Shown: positions 53,765 to 64,000 of the stretch, piece after piece
How positions within the stretch are numbered: the first letter of the stretch is position 1
Layout of the letters: the number at the start of each line of letters is the position of its first letter
DNA from: Chrysoporthe austroafricana
Taxonomy: Eukaryota > Ascomycota > Sordariomycetes > Diaporthales > Cryphonectriaceae
DNA length: 64,000 bases
Assembly: GCA_001051155.2 (NCBI GenBank)
Contig: JYIP02000004.1
Coordinates: forward strand, 2,474,383 to 2,538,382
Reading direction: 5' to 3'
Translations under genes and position numbers: made by a program
The notes under the pieces: generated by a model
Databases searched by the model: none
What the model was told of the DNA's origin: nothing
What the model saw: the letters and a program-made list of their open reading frames with translations, nothing else

Positions 53765-54773
53765 CTATTGCTCGGCAGCGGGCTGCTCAGCACCCTCCGC
53801 CTGCTCCTCCTGAGCCCGGGCAGCCTCCGCCGCGGCCTGCATCTGGGCGGCCTTAGCGCCGTAATCCTGGCTGACGGGCTGGACAACAGGGGCCTCCTCC
53901 TTGGGGTCGAGGATGGTGACGGCATCAGGCAGGGACTTCTGGGGACCAGCCTTGCCCTCAGGGTCAGAGCCGCGCATGATCTTGACCTTGATACCCAAGA
54001 CACCCTGTCGGAGCAGGACGTGACGGGTGGCGCTGTCGATGAAGTCCTTGGCGGGTTGACCGGAGTGGATCATGAAGCCGTCGGTGAACTTCATGGACTT
54101 GGCACGGGCAGCACGGAGCTTGCCAGAGACGACGACCTCGCAACCCTTGGCGCCGGACTCCATGATGAAGCGCAGGACACCATAGCAGGCACGACGGACG
54201 GCCAGACCGTTCAGGAGCTTGTAGCGGAGGGACTCGCACTGGGCGACGGCGGACAGACCACGGTTCTGGACCTTGGCGGCGTAGAGGGAGACGCTGTTCT
54301 CGGGGAACTTGAAGCGCTTCTGGATCAGGCTGGTGAGCTCGCGGATGCGGCGACCCTGCTCGCCGAGAACCTCCTGGGTGTGGGTGGCGCGGATGATGAT
54401 GTCAGTGACGGTGGGGGTGACGCGGACTTCGACGCCGGAGTAGCCCTCCTCGGCGAGCTCGCGCTGGAAGAACTCGTTCAGCTCGGCGTAGAAGACACCA
54501 TCAGCGACGAACTTTCTCCGCTTAGAACTGTATAGAAGGCAGTGTCAGCGAAAATTGTCCTGGTGGGGTTAATTTCATCACCACATTTGCTTGAAATATG
54601 CCATCGTGTCCGTGAAGTTTTTTTCACTCCACCCGTTCCCAGAGTCTCGATACCATGTTCGTCGTCGACCACCTCTTGCAACACGATTGACAATTCCTGT
54701 TCGCTGCCCCCTCCCCCGGTCCGTCGGCAAAATTTAGGGTATCGACTCACATCTGGGTTCCTGGGACCGCCAT
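53765..54773 (-). CDS. RPS3: 40S ribosomal protein uS3
   Basis: Two minus-strand exons: 54773-54751 (23 nt) and 54527-53765, joined in phase (AT|T) over a 223-nt intron, 261 residues. The spliced start [20 protein letters not shown] leads into [20 protein letters not shown], the KH RNA-binding domain ([17 protein letters not shown]) and the C-terminal domain [40 protein letters not shown] and [14 protein letters not shown]. uS3 lies at the mRNA entry channel of the 40S subunit and has helicase and quality-control roles. A short first exon and a long first intron are typical of ribosomal protein genes. The Ala/Gln/Glu-rich tail is longer than in yeast (240 residues). Confidence 0.96.
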
Positions 54774-55492
54774 TTTGACTTGTTTGCTCGATGATCGATG
54801 GACCGCGATGTGGATTTGACGGTATGGGTGGGAATCGTCTAGAGAGCGCCCAAGGAAGGTCGATTTGTTGTCGCGGTGGCTAAGGTTGACGTTCACGAGC
54901 GAACTTTGGAGGTGGCACCCGTAAAACGAAAAAGATCGGTGGGGAGAGTAGGGTAAATGACTATTCGACCAATCAAAATTTGTTCTTGATGAGTAAGCTG
55001 GCGACCCTAACCCCTATAGCTGATTGGAAGTTGTGCGTGAGCTGGGGAAGGTGGGGCCACCCCTGTAGCTGGATTGCATCACAGCTCAGACCCCTGCGGC
55101 CCTTGACAACTGCGCCTGCCGGAGCCGCGCGGGCGACGCAGGTGAACGGGAGCTCACATGCTCAGCTTCCATTCTAACCTGACTGATATCTTTCTCAACG
55201 TTGAGGAATGCAAACACGCAAGTCCAATCCGGTCCAGTATCACATATACAAGCAGGCCATGACTGTTCCGACTGCATCTCCTTAATCCAGACGTGTTTTC
55301 TCTCTCTAGCAGCAGCACTTGTCGTCCTAGCACTTCTACCATCCACCTCGCATCGACTTGCGGCTGTCCTTTCTTTCCACGTCGTCATCACCACCCTTAC
55401 AGACTCCTAGTCCAAGGAGCAGATTTTCCAAACGACTACGTGATCTTCTCAGCAGGGCAGCCCTAGCCCTTTCTCCAGTCCTTCTATCCAAG
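54774..55492. promoter_or_regulatory. Divergent promoter region uS3 / myotubularin
   Basis: 720 bases between divergent starts. The uS3-proximal side should hold the ribosomal-protein promoter; the myotubularin side ends in a CT-rich leader. No specific element identified with confidence. Confidence 0.35.
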
Positions 55493-57932
55493 ATGCTAGA
55501 AGTACGACATGTCAGTCCATCTAACCTCAGCGCATTGCCCATGTACCCTCCTCCTTTGTGACTAACAACCAACCCCCCAGACCATAGAAGACGTGACTGC
55601 GGTCGCTCGAGGTGAGACGACAGTCGGCAGCCTCAGACTCACCGACTATCACATGGTCTTCTCTGCTCCTGCCCGTAAAGACAAGTCGACCGGAAACGAT
55701 GGGAAAGACCGCCCACGTGAGATATGGATCGCGTATCCCATGCTGGCGAACTGCGAATTCAGACCCACCGCCCCTGCCACAAGACGAGAGCCCAGCATAC
55801 GAATTCAAGGTCGAGACTTCTACTATATAAATCTTCACTTTCCAGACAACAAGACGGCCCAAGACACATTCAACTTTATCAAATTACGGACGTGCCGGCT
55901 TGGCAGCATTGAAAAGCTGCACGCCTTCAGCTACAAGCCTAGCTCCAGGGAACGAGCCATCCGGGGCTGGGAGATATACGATGCCAAAGAAGAGTTCCGC
56001 CGTCAGGGCATATCTGAGAAGCTGCCGGATAGGGGGTGGAAAATCTCGGACGTCAACGATAACTACAACTTTTCTCCGACCTACCCCTCTGTCCTCGTGG
56101 TGCCGAATAGGATGTCGAACACCACTCTTAAGCATGCTGGTAATCATCGTACCCGTTGCCGCATCCCGACCCTGACCTACCTGCACCCTGTGAACAACTG
56201 TTCCATTACTCGAAGCTCCCAGCCGAAAGTGGGCATCACTGGCAACCGGAATCCTCAGGATGAGGCTCTTGTTGCTGCCTGCTTCTCGCAGCCGTACTTT
56301 CAAGAACTTGGGCCGGCCCCCAACGCGGAGCCTGGTCTCACCGTGGATGAGCTGGAATCGCCGGATACGCTCGCCAACGGGCCACCAGGTGCAGCGGACG
56401 CTGCAGAGCCTGAAGTCCTGACAGCGGATGACGCGATCTTCGATGACAGAGGTAAGCGTCTTATATTCGGCGCGCAACAACACAATCTCATTATCGATGC
56501 GAGACCTGCAATCAATTCCATGGCAATGCAAGTGGTTGGCAAGGGATCTGAAGACATGACACACTACAAATACGCAAGCAAGGCTTTCCTCAACATTCAA
56601 AACATTCACGTCATGCGGAAGAGCCTGAACAAAGTCATCAGTGCGCTGAAGGACGGCGACATTTCCGCCGCACCACCAAGTCAAGAGCTCCTAGCTAAGA
56701 GTGAATGGCTATCACACATCAAATGTGTTTTGGATGGATCTGCGATGATAGCCCGTCAAGTCGGCATTCAGCATTCACATGTTCTCATCCACTGTTCGGA
56801 CGGTTGGGATCGGACCAGCCAGCTGAGCGCCCTGTCTCAGCTTATGCTCGATCCGTATTACCGAACACTCAAGGGCTTCATTGTCTTGGTTGAGAAGGAC
56901 TGGCTGTCCTTCGGACACATGTTCCACCAGCGTTCCGGTTTCTTGAACAGCGAGCAGTGGTTCGTCGTGCAGAATGACGCCATGGCCGGAACGAGGATAG
57001 AGCCTGGAGAGGGCGAACGTCCAAGCGAGGTGATTGAGAATGCAATGGAGAACGCCAAGCGCTTCTTTAGGCAAGCCTTGAGTTCAGATAAAGACAGGGA
57101 GGACTCAGACCCTGACAACCTCGCAACCGTTGGTATGGCTACAGAGCACGAGTCCTCGCCAGTCATCGAAGACCAGGCAACTCGACCTAAGGAAATCAGC
57201 CCTGTCTTCCACCAGTTCTTGGATTCTGTTTACCAGTTGCTCCGCCAACACCCAACGCGCTTCGAGTTTAATGAACGCTTCCTTCGCCGCCTCCTATACC
57301 ATTTGTATTCCTGCCAGTACGGCACTTTCTTGTTGAATAATGAGAAACAAAGGAAGGAAGCCAAGCTACATGAGAGGACTGCCTCTGTTTGGGACCATTT
57401 CCTGGCCCGCCGCGAAGCATTTGTCAATCCCGAGTACGACCCAGAAGTGAACGACCATATCAGGGGCAAAGAGCGTCTCATATTCCCATCTCTTGATGAC
57501 ATCCGTTGGTGGCACCAGCTGTTCGGCAGGACGTACAAGGAAATGAATGGCCCTCTAGATGCGGCGGCTGCGGCTAAGGACAAGGTTGCAAAAGCAGTTC
57601 AGTCTGCAACGGCCAGTCCGCGACCTGGCAATAGCCCTCCAGACAGCAGTCCTGGAACACCCCGGCCTCTCCCTAGCCAGCAGCAGACCAGTTTGACTGC
57701 GCCGACTTTTGGCAGCACCGTGCTGGCCGGGGTTGAAGTCAATCGAAGTGCGCTGCTGAGATCTGAGGAGGCGAGCCCCCTGGGTGCAATTAGCACAATC
57801 ACCAAGGGCTTGTCAGGTCTCGGTCTCGGCGGCGTAGGTGAGCTTGGGAAGAACTTCGCATCTCAAGGCAACACTGCAGCGCGCGAGCAGGAGATGGCGT
57901 CCATGGGCGTAACAAAGGATGTGGCGCCCTAG
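55493..57932 (+). CDS. YMR1: Myotubularin-family phosphoinositide 3-phosphatase
   Basis: Exon 1 (55493-55510, six codons) joins exon 2 (55581-57932) in phase 0; 789 residues. The N-terminal PH-GRAM region includes GSLRLTDYHMVFSAPARKDK and EIWIAYPMLANCEFRP, RDFYYINLHFPDNKTAQDTF. The phosphatase domain has GWKISDVNDNYNFSPTYPSV, the active site IHCSDGWDRTSQLSALSQLM (CX5R, Cys411) and DWLSFGHMFHQRSGFLN, then the helical C-terminal FLRRLLYHLYSCQYGTFLLN. These enzymes remove the 3-phosphate from PI3P and PI(3,5)P2 on endosomes and vacuoles. The catalytic Cys and Arg are intact, so it should be active rather than a pseudophosphatase. A downstream ORF lies in the same frame after the TAG. Confidence 0.94.
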
Positions 57933-58001
57933 GACGGTACGCATTCAGAAGACAACGAGCATGCGCACCAGGATGTCTTATGTTACGAGTTCGAGTGTGC
58001 A

Positions 58002-58670
58002 ATGGGCGGTCTGCGCACCATCGACGACGACCATGACATTTCTTGGGGTGGCGAGGACTCGACTGAGGAGCACTTGACGTTTAACTCGAAACTTCTCTTT
58101 GACCTCGAATTTATCGAGCATGACCGGGCACCTTGTGTGTTCAAGTCACCAAGACCCTCGTACACCCTTAACGAATTACAAGAGCGCGAGCTCAGGGATT
58201 GCCTGATGCGGGAGCAGCACCCGGGCTATGGTATCGAATTGCCGGTCTTCAAGCCGGGGAGCCCGCAGGCTTCAAGGAGAGTCGGGTCGCATCTCTTCAT
58301 CGCTGCTGAGGAAGTCAACGTTTGGGTACCTCAGCAGAGCCGTGCTGAGGGAACTATAGAAGAAGGTAGGACGGAAGAGGCTGCTCCTAGAAAGGAGCAA
58401 GACGGGAGGGTCAATAATCCATTCGATGAGGCTTCACAAGCAGAAGAGAACATGTGGAAAGGCAAGGGTGCCACAGAAGAGCTGTTTGAAACTGACTCTG
58501 AAGACGGCCCCGAAGAAGTTGTCGGTGACATCGACAGCTCTGCCAGACGCAATGCTTGGGCGCTGAATGGTCTCTCGGCAGAAGAGCAAGACGCTTGGGC
58601 AGAGGCCGCGAAGCAGAGGCATTGGGATCCTGCGCCGCCTTTACAACATGCAGCCGACACCTCGCATTAG
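58002..58670 (+). CDS. Hypothetical acidic protein just downstream of myotubularin
   Basis: Single exon, 222 residues from ATG 58002. The first half is well structured in composition: DHDISWGGEDSTEEHLTFNS, KLLFDLEFIEHDRAPCVFKS, PRPSYTLNELQERELRDCLM and REQHPGYGIELPVF. The second half is Glu/Ala-rich and ends with RNAWALNGLSAEEQDAWAEA. I do not recognise a family. Only 69 bases separate it from the phosphatase stop, and it lies in the same reading frame with no stop between TAG 57930 and its ATG. Readthrough or a shared transcript is therefore possible, but a separate gene is the simpler reading. Confidence 0.6.
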   Translation: MGGLRTIDDDHDISWGGEDSTEEHLTFNSKLLFDLEFIEHDRAPCVFKSPRPSYTLNELQERELRDCLMREQHPGYGIELPVFKPGSPQASRRVGSHLFIAAEEVNVWVPQQSRAEGTIEEGRTEEAAPRKEQDGRVNNPFDEASQAEENMWKGKGATEELFETDSEDGPEEVVGDIDSSARRNAWALNGLSAEEQDAWAEAAKQRHWDPAPPLQHAADTSH

Positions 58671-59371
58671 GATGCCGAGCAAATGGACAGCATGGCTCAA
58701 GCCGATAGCTATGTTTCTGCTCGTAAGCTAACATCATGGGAGAAGCATAAGAGGCAGGGGACGGGATTCCGACGGGCGATCTCGAGGAGAATTTCAATAC
58801 TGCTGCGGAAATTGAAGGAGCACTGAAGCTGCCTCGGGCAATTCTGGTGGCCATGGGAGGGACTGGACTGGAGCCGGTTGGTATCATGCATCGTGACACC
58901 TTGCATAGCACACGATGCAAGTGAATCTCAGCGTTGTGAACATGAAGTTCAAGCAGCGGCCAGGGAGAATATACCTGCTTGATTCTGGAGCAATAGATAG
59001 AGCGATCAGGTCACACCTCACAGGAGAGGTTCAGCGAGGCGTTCGTACTGTACTTCATGAGGTTTAACGAAGACATAAAGACTCTTCTCGTAACAATATG
59101 ACGGAAGCCGTTGATTCTCTTTTGGCAACCTTGGAACTTGCAGGACTTGTCGTCGCTGTCGTCGCGTGCCATCCAGCTCTCCGTGCCCTTGGGTTACACT
59201 ACGCACTGTGCCGCACTGTATTTTCGAAAGGCAGGCGTACAGCCTCCAAAACGCGCCTGGCAGACCAGTAACGCTGGAACTTCACAACCACCAAGCTGCG
59301 CGGCCGGGGGTCAAACGAATGTCAACCAGTCATGAAGCTGACGATACCTCGGAACTCCCCTCTCCAGAACA
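58671..59371. other. Intergenic, no gene recognised
   Basis: 700 bases between co-oriented genes. Only short frames without features; the last 200 bases are the promoter and leader of APC4. Confidence 0.5.
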
Positions 59372-61962
59372 ATGTCGGCTGATGAGAAATTTGAGCTGAA
59401 GTGGCTCAGCCAGAACACCTTCCCGGCGCCCGTCTCATCAGACCTACTCGCGCCCTCGCCCACGCCCGGCCTTGTCGCGACGGTCACCAATGGTAACAAC
59501 CTCGAGATCCGCCGCGCGAAGGGCGAGCTTGTATCGAACATTGCGGAGAAGGGCAAGGTGGCGCAGGCTTTGCGTTGGAAGTCAGATGGTTGGACTCTTT
59601 CCCTACTCAACACAGTCTAGCATGCTCACTAACAGGTGTTTACAGGCCAGTTCCTCGCCGTAGGTTGGGACGACGGTATTGTGCGCCTTGTGGGCGTAGA
59701 AAACACCAAGGTCGTCCACCGCATCAAGGTCGTGCGGCCCAACAGAGACGATGCAGAGCCGACGCAGATTGTGCACATCGCCTGGGCGCGCAACCTGGCG
59801 CGCAAGCGCACCCGTGCCTTCAAGGGTCAAGTCGCCGAGGAGATGAATGCTCTAGGCTCCGCCTTGGGAGACCCCTTGGATGGGGATTCGGTAGATCTAC
59901 CGCACGTGCTGACATTCCTCGAGATCGACGCCTCGCTGCCCAAGATCAGCCCGCTACCTGTATCGGGCGGCATGGGAGACGATATGTTTGCGTTCTCGAC
60001 CACGGCGGCGTTGGAGTCGATGTTTCCGCCCTTCAAGCTCGAGCATAGCCGCGCGGTGGATGTCATGGTTGTTGGGACGAAAGATGGCCATGTCCATCTG
60101 AGTATCTACGACTCCTTCTCCATAGGGTCCTTTTATGTCCCCATCACAGTCCGTTCCGGAGACGTGGAACCGTGGGTCAATGTGAATGGGGGCCGCAAGC
60201 TGCTCCTCCACGCCTCGCATCCCAAGGTCTCGACGCACTGCCTGCTAATGGGACCAAGCGAAGATGTGGACGCGATGTCTCTATGCGTCGTTCCCATGGA
60301 TCTGAGGTTTATCTCGGACTCGCCTATCGAACTATCGCTGCTAGCTTCTAAGACTACTACCCTACAGAAGTTGCTGCGGTACACAAAACAGGCGCAGATC
60401 CACATGGTCAATGAGTGGCACGCGACGAGGGAGTTGCCGTCGCGGTTTTTGAATTCTCTGCAACAGGATCTGCAGAAGATGCAGTCTAGACATAAGAACG
60501 TTGTCCAGGCGCTGTACCACACGGCGATGACCGGTCATGTGTCCAAGCCTATCAGGGACTGGTTGCTTGACAGCATTGGGGACCGGGTGAGTCTTGTCAT
60601 TCCCACCTGGCGGCTTGTAATTTGTAGCTCACATGTGCAACCAGGGCCTCAAACGATGGGAGAAAGCCGTGATCCCTGGCCTCGAGTCCCTCCGCAGTCT
60701 CGTCCATGAGAACATGCTGCCATCCCTTGAACGAATTACCCTCATCCTCAGCCGACTGTCCGGTATCGCCCGCTTCCACGAGCAGGATGAGTACCTTGGC
60801 TTCAGCAGCACCGAAATTGCGCGGCTCCTCGATATTATAACCGCGCTAAATTTTATATGCCACAAAATTCTCCGCATCATCATACAGGAGCTCGACTACT
60901 TCCGCATGTTCTCGGCCTGGATTCGCATCACTATCGACTACATATCAAGCAGCAACGAGTCCGAGGAGATTATGGAGAGAGAGGCGCTTCTGGACTATCG
61001 CAGGATACTGTCATACATCAAGAACTATCTGCTTAAAAGTCCTTTGGCATTGTATTTCGGGAAGCTACCAAAGGAGATTTTGGATGAGGATCGGGCAAGC
61101 ATCCAGGACTGGAGCACGCTGTTGGACGAGGTGGATCAGCAGCTGAAGCAAGAAGCAGCGGGCAAGCCATTCAAAAAAGCGCTGCCGCAAATGTGTTTCC
61201 TGGTGGACAGTTTCGCCGAGAAGGCAGAGGATGTCTTCAGGAACGTTGCCGAAACTGAAAGACGGACTGTGCGCTTCGGTAGGGCCGCGAGTTTTGGTCT
61301 TCGACGCGACGGTGGAGACCGGGAGACAATCAAGTTATGTGATGCAAGGATGCGTTCTGATCGCAAGGGCGTGAGTTACAAGACTGCCGCGGTTTTAATC
61401 TTGCACCACTGACGCTTCAACCGACAGAACAACTCTGGCGCCACTCTATTCACTGCTGCTGTCTCAGTGGAGAGCCCCTACACTGTATGGATGGGCGAGT
61501 TCGGCATCGAAATCATCAACGGCATCAGCGAAATACGGTCTACGAACATTGGCCAGGTAGACCTTGGTGGCAAACCTGCTGGTCCCATTATTGATATCAA
61601 GTTCCTCAACGAGCAGCTTCTGCTCATATTATGTCAACCTGAGGGCAAGTCTTACCACCTCAACAAGATGTTCCCCCGGGATGATCATCTATTGCAGCCT
61701 GAGGATATGTTTGCTGACACCTTCCACAGACGATCAGCCCCGTCTCATCGTCGCGTCATTTGGAAGAGAAAAGCCCCTGGACTGTCTGGATTTGTGCTTT
61801 CCGGGTGATTTGACCGGTTTTGTGCCCATCCGGATGGAGGTCCAAGAGGCGAATGATTTTCGTGGACAGGTGCCCCACCGAGTGTGTTTGCTAGGGAAGG
61901 ATGGGATCAATTATAAGGTATACGCGCTGATACCGCAGCAGCAGGAGCTCGTCGAAGAATGA
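59372..61962 (+). CDS. APC4: Anaphase-promoting complex subunit 4 (Apc4)
   Basis: Five exons (59372-59588, 59646-60586, 60645-61370, 61428-61644, 61730-61962) give 777 residues. The N-terminal WD40-like part has QFLAVGWDDGIVRLVGVENT and KVVHRIKVVRP; the central Apc4 long domain has HVSKPIRDWLLDSIGDRGLK, RWEKAVIPGLESLRSLVHEN and FSAWIRITIDYISSSNESEE; the C-terminal beta part ends GKDGINYKVYALIPQQQELV. Apc4 is a scaffold subunit of the APC/C ubiquitin ligase that controls exit from mitosis. The last intron (61645-61729) has a GC-AG border (GAGG|GCAAGT) with a CTGAC branch site; only this removes the out-of-frame segment and joins CQPE to DDQPRLIVASFG. Confidence 0.92.
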
Positions 61963-62389
61963 GACGGCTCGGTTTATGGGCGGAGTTGAGAGCTCTGCAA
62001 AAGCTATGGCAGGATTTTTGGTACGTCGTTTCTGACCTCGAACAGCCTAGCCATAAAAAATCACGTTTGTCTCATTACACCCTCAATAATATTGTGATAT
62101 CCTGCCACCAGCAGCGGTTACTATCGCCTGTATCACATACACCTTGTGCGCAACATGCCGCCCCAGGAGAGGCACGAACCAGAAGTGAAGCAGCAGTTGA
62201 AACTGAATTCTGCACTGCGCCGATTCGCCCGCCCAGACATCAGTAACTGAGGTGCCCTACACGATGTCTAGAAAGCAGAGAGCAAGCCACCCTAACCCAC
62301 AAAAAAAACAACATACAAAAACGAGAAGAGAGTCGTAACACGTAATCAAGTCCCAGTGCTGTGTACCTGGGACCTAAACAAAGGCCAAA
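61963..62389. other. Convergent 3' spacer
   Basis: 430 bases between convergent stops; A-rich tract near 62300-62320. No gene seen. Confidence 0.5.
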
Positions 62390-63726
62390 TCATCCGCATA
62401 CATCCATCTGCATCGACATGAACTGCCTCCTCGCGCTCTCCTCTAGAACGCTCAGCCTCGAAATGCCTCTGGCAGCCCGCGCCTGCGTGTGAGTCTCCTG
62501 GTCAGCAAGGCACCTCCTGCCCTCACGTGTACTCCGGTTCAGATACCCGTTCGTGTGGGTGACGCTCTCGTCTTCCTCGTCTGAGTCCCAGCCCAAGACC
62601 TGCCGCCCATAGACAGGCGGATGCGGGTCCGCGGACAGCGTCATGACCCTCCAGTCCCACGGGCAGCCACCCTGCCCGCCGGCACCTGAGGGGGACCCGA
62701 AGACCACCCCCATGGCGTCCCTCACCTGCCTTGCCAGCCGGCTCTGGATGATCGCCGGCTCGACGAGGCAGCAGTCGCCGCTGTACAGCGGGTTCTCGTC
62801 CCGCGGGACGAACACCAGCTCCCGTAGCCCGGGCAGCTTCGCGCGCAGCAGACCCAGGATGTCGACGAGCAGCGAGCTCGCGACGGCGGACTGCACCGGG
62901 CCCCCACGGGCGGCCGTGCGCGGGCAGCCGCCGCCGCCGCCGCCGCCGCCGCCGCAGCCACCGCCGTCGTACACCCAGAACAGCGCGTCGTTGACGGCGA
63001 CGCGCGCGACGCGAGCGAGCTCGGCGGGGTCGCAGAGGCCCAGCACGGTGCGCAGCTGGGCCTCGGAGGCCATGAAGCCGTCCCGGGGCCCGAAGTAGAG
63101 GACGTCGCCCACCGGGTCGAAGAAGACGCGGCCGGGGGCCCGGGCGATGCCGAAGGAGGGCCGGTACCGGCGGAGGGCCTCGCGGCGCGCCTCGTGGCAG
63201 GCGTGGAGGTTGGCCGGGATGGGCGCGGGCGAGGTACAGCCCGGCGGCGGGGACGGCAGGCCGCGCGGGCTGGCGGACCGAAGGGGGCGGGAGCTGTCCT
63301 GGGCGGGGGGTGGGGAGGCCGGGTCTGATCCGCACCGGATGGAGACGACGCGCGGGCCGGGCAGGTTGTAGGACCAGATCTTCCACCGGAGCTCAGGGGG
63401 GAGGCGGGGGAAGGGGTGCTTTTTCTGTGTTAGTGAGATGTGTGCGCGGGTGTGTGTAGTAGTGAGTGGAAGGGGAGGGGAGGCATAGGGCTGTGAGGCT
63501 GGCAGGTCTGCTTATGTTTGTGCCGTGGATATATACTCACGAAGGTCCTCTCCTGCCCGGGCTGGGAAGGCTGGCCCATCGTAGGCATGACGACGAGCTT
63601 CTCCCGAGGACAGTTCGCTGCCGAGACCTGAGGGTCTGGCCTTGTCGCCGAACAGGAGGTGGGGTGAGATGGCCGTGATGCTCTTGTGTTCTCAGCTTGA
63701 AAGGAGGCGGCCGGCTGGGGAGCCAT
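62390..63726 (-). CDS. 2EXR-domain protein
   Basis: Two minus-strand exons (63726-63541 and 63424-62390) joined in phase 0 over a 116-nt intron give 406 residues. Exon 2 opens KKHPFPRLPPELRWKIWSYN and LPGPRVVSI, the signature of the fungal 2EXR (F-box-like) domain; ANLHACHEARREALRRYRPS and FFDPVGDVLYFGPRDGF continue it. After this come a Gly-run encoded by a GCC repeat (62928-62954 on the plus strand), LLVDILGLLRAKLPGLRELV and a disordered tail. The family is strongly expanded in filamentous ascomycetes; roles are mostly unknown, possibly ubiquitin-ligase adaptors. Exon 1 is Ser/Pro/Gln-rich and less certain; start chosen at the first ATG of the open frame with a leader (MAPQPAASFQAENT). Confidence 0.75.
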
Positions 63727-64000
63727 CTGGCTCGAGGGCAGAAAGCAGGCGATACAATCAGGTACTTTATACTGGCCGGTCCCGGAAGGCAGGGCCGTCT
63801 CCTGAAGTCGATGATGCCCAAGCAGAGAGAAGTCCCGAAGCGTTGTAACGGAGACCCGAGACACGAGTATCGAGGCGATCTAGCCCTGCCTTTCTTATTA
63901 TGATCTATCCCCCCCCTAGAGGGGCCATGTATATGGACCGCCTCCAGGGTGGAGAGCAGTGAAAATGCCAAGGTAGATGGTACGCAGGGCACTTCTTATG
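63727..64000. other. Window edge, promoter side of the 2EXR gene
   Basis: Upstream flank of the 2EXR gene; a C-run at 63909-63916. No gene seen before the window ends. Confidence 0.45.

Noticed and set aside
53675..54535. 286-codon plus-strand frame opposite uS3
   Set aside because: Mirror of the ribosomal protein exon. Leu/Gly/Asp-rich composition is what antisense of a biased gene gives.
57838..57932. Intron GTGAGC...CCCTAG that would remove the myotubularin stop and fuse it to the next ORF
   Set aside because: The donor leaves phase 1, so the junction shifts the frame and soon reaches a stop instead of the downstream ORF.

Overview
This 64 kb window is nuclear DNA of a filamentous ascomycete, most likely a Sordariomycete. 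Genes are densely packed on both strands. Introns are short (about 50-170 nt, one of 445 nt) with GT-AG or GC-AG borders and CTAAC/CTGAC-like branch sites. Coding GC is high. Several families are ascomycete-specific or typical of them: Hsp104/Hsp98, UstYa-like oxidase, Mhr1/mL67, 2EXR, DUF2985. The ORFs had to be spliced by hand, so exon borders are stated and checked for phase. I resolve 26 protein-coding genes plus several relics, and I see no tRNA, rRNA, CRISPR array or intact transposon.

Layout. 0.8-7.1 kb: membrane-anchored prolyl 4-hydroxylase, a 3 kb stretch without a recognisable gene, then a sulfotransferase-like P-loop gene. 7.4-12.2 kb: MHR1 (minus) and HSP104 (plus) share a divergent promoter. 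13.2-19.4 kb: a co-oriented trio of monocarboxylate-type MFS transporter, UstYa-like oxidase and zinc dehydrogenase, with a possible regulator relic between them. This looks like a small or eroded specialised-metabolism locus. 19.5-28.1 kb: SEN15, a DUF2985 membrane protein, an SLC35F6-like transporter, a Yippee protein and a calcineurin-like phosphoesterase. 30.2-36.7 kb: an arylsulfotransferase-like glycoprotein, an alanine/proline-repeat secreted protein and a conserved hypothetical.

36.7-38.8 kb is a decayed accessory pocket. On the minus strand it keeps an acyl-carrier-protein domain around GFDSLVAIEI and weaker ketoreductase traces at about the expected spacing, i.e. the C-terminal end of a dead reducing polyketide synthase. 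Beside it lies a spliced orphan exon pair. From 38.9 kb housekeeping genes return: a prenylated CAAX protein, delta-COP, a large acidic protein, a NIPA magnesium transporter, a DUF4112 protein, an intronless P-loop protein with phage-kinase-like sequence logic, ribosomal protein uS3, a myotubularin phosphatase, an unknown ORF in frame behind it, APC4 and a 2EXR protein.

How they fit together. Most genes are independent housekeeping functions (proteostasis, vesicle coat, translation, tRNA splicing, cell cycle, phosphoinositide turnover). The two places with accessory character are the 13-19 kb trio and the 36.7-38.8 kb relic. Unusual gene-structure features are three clear GC-AG introns and several tiny first exons, including a three-nucleotide exon holding only the delta-COP start codon.
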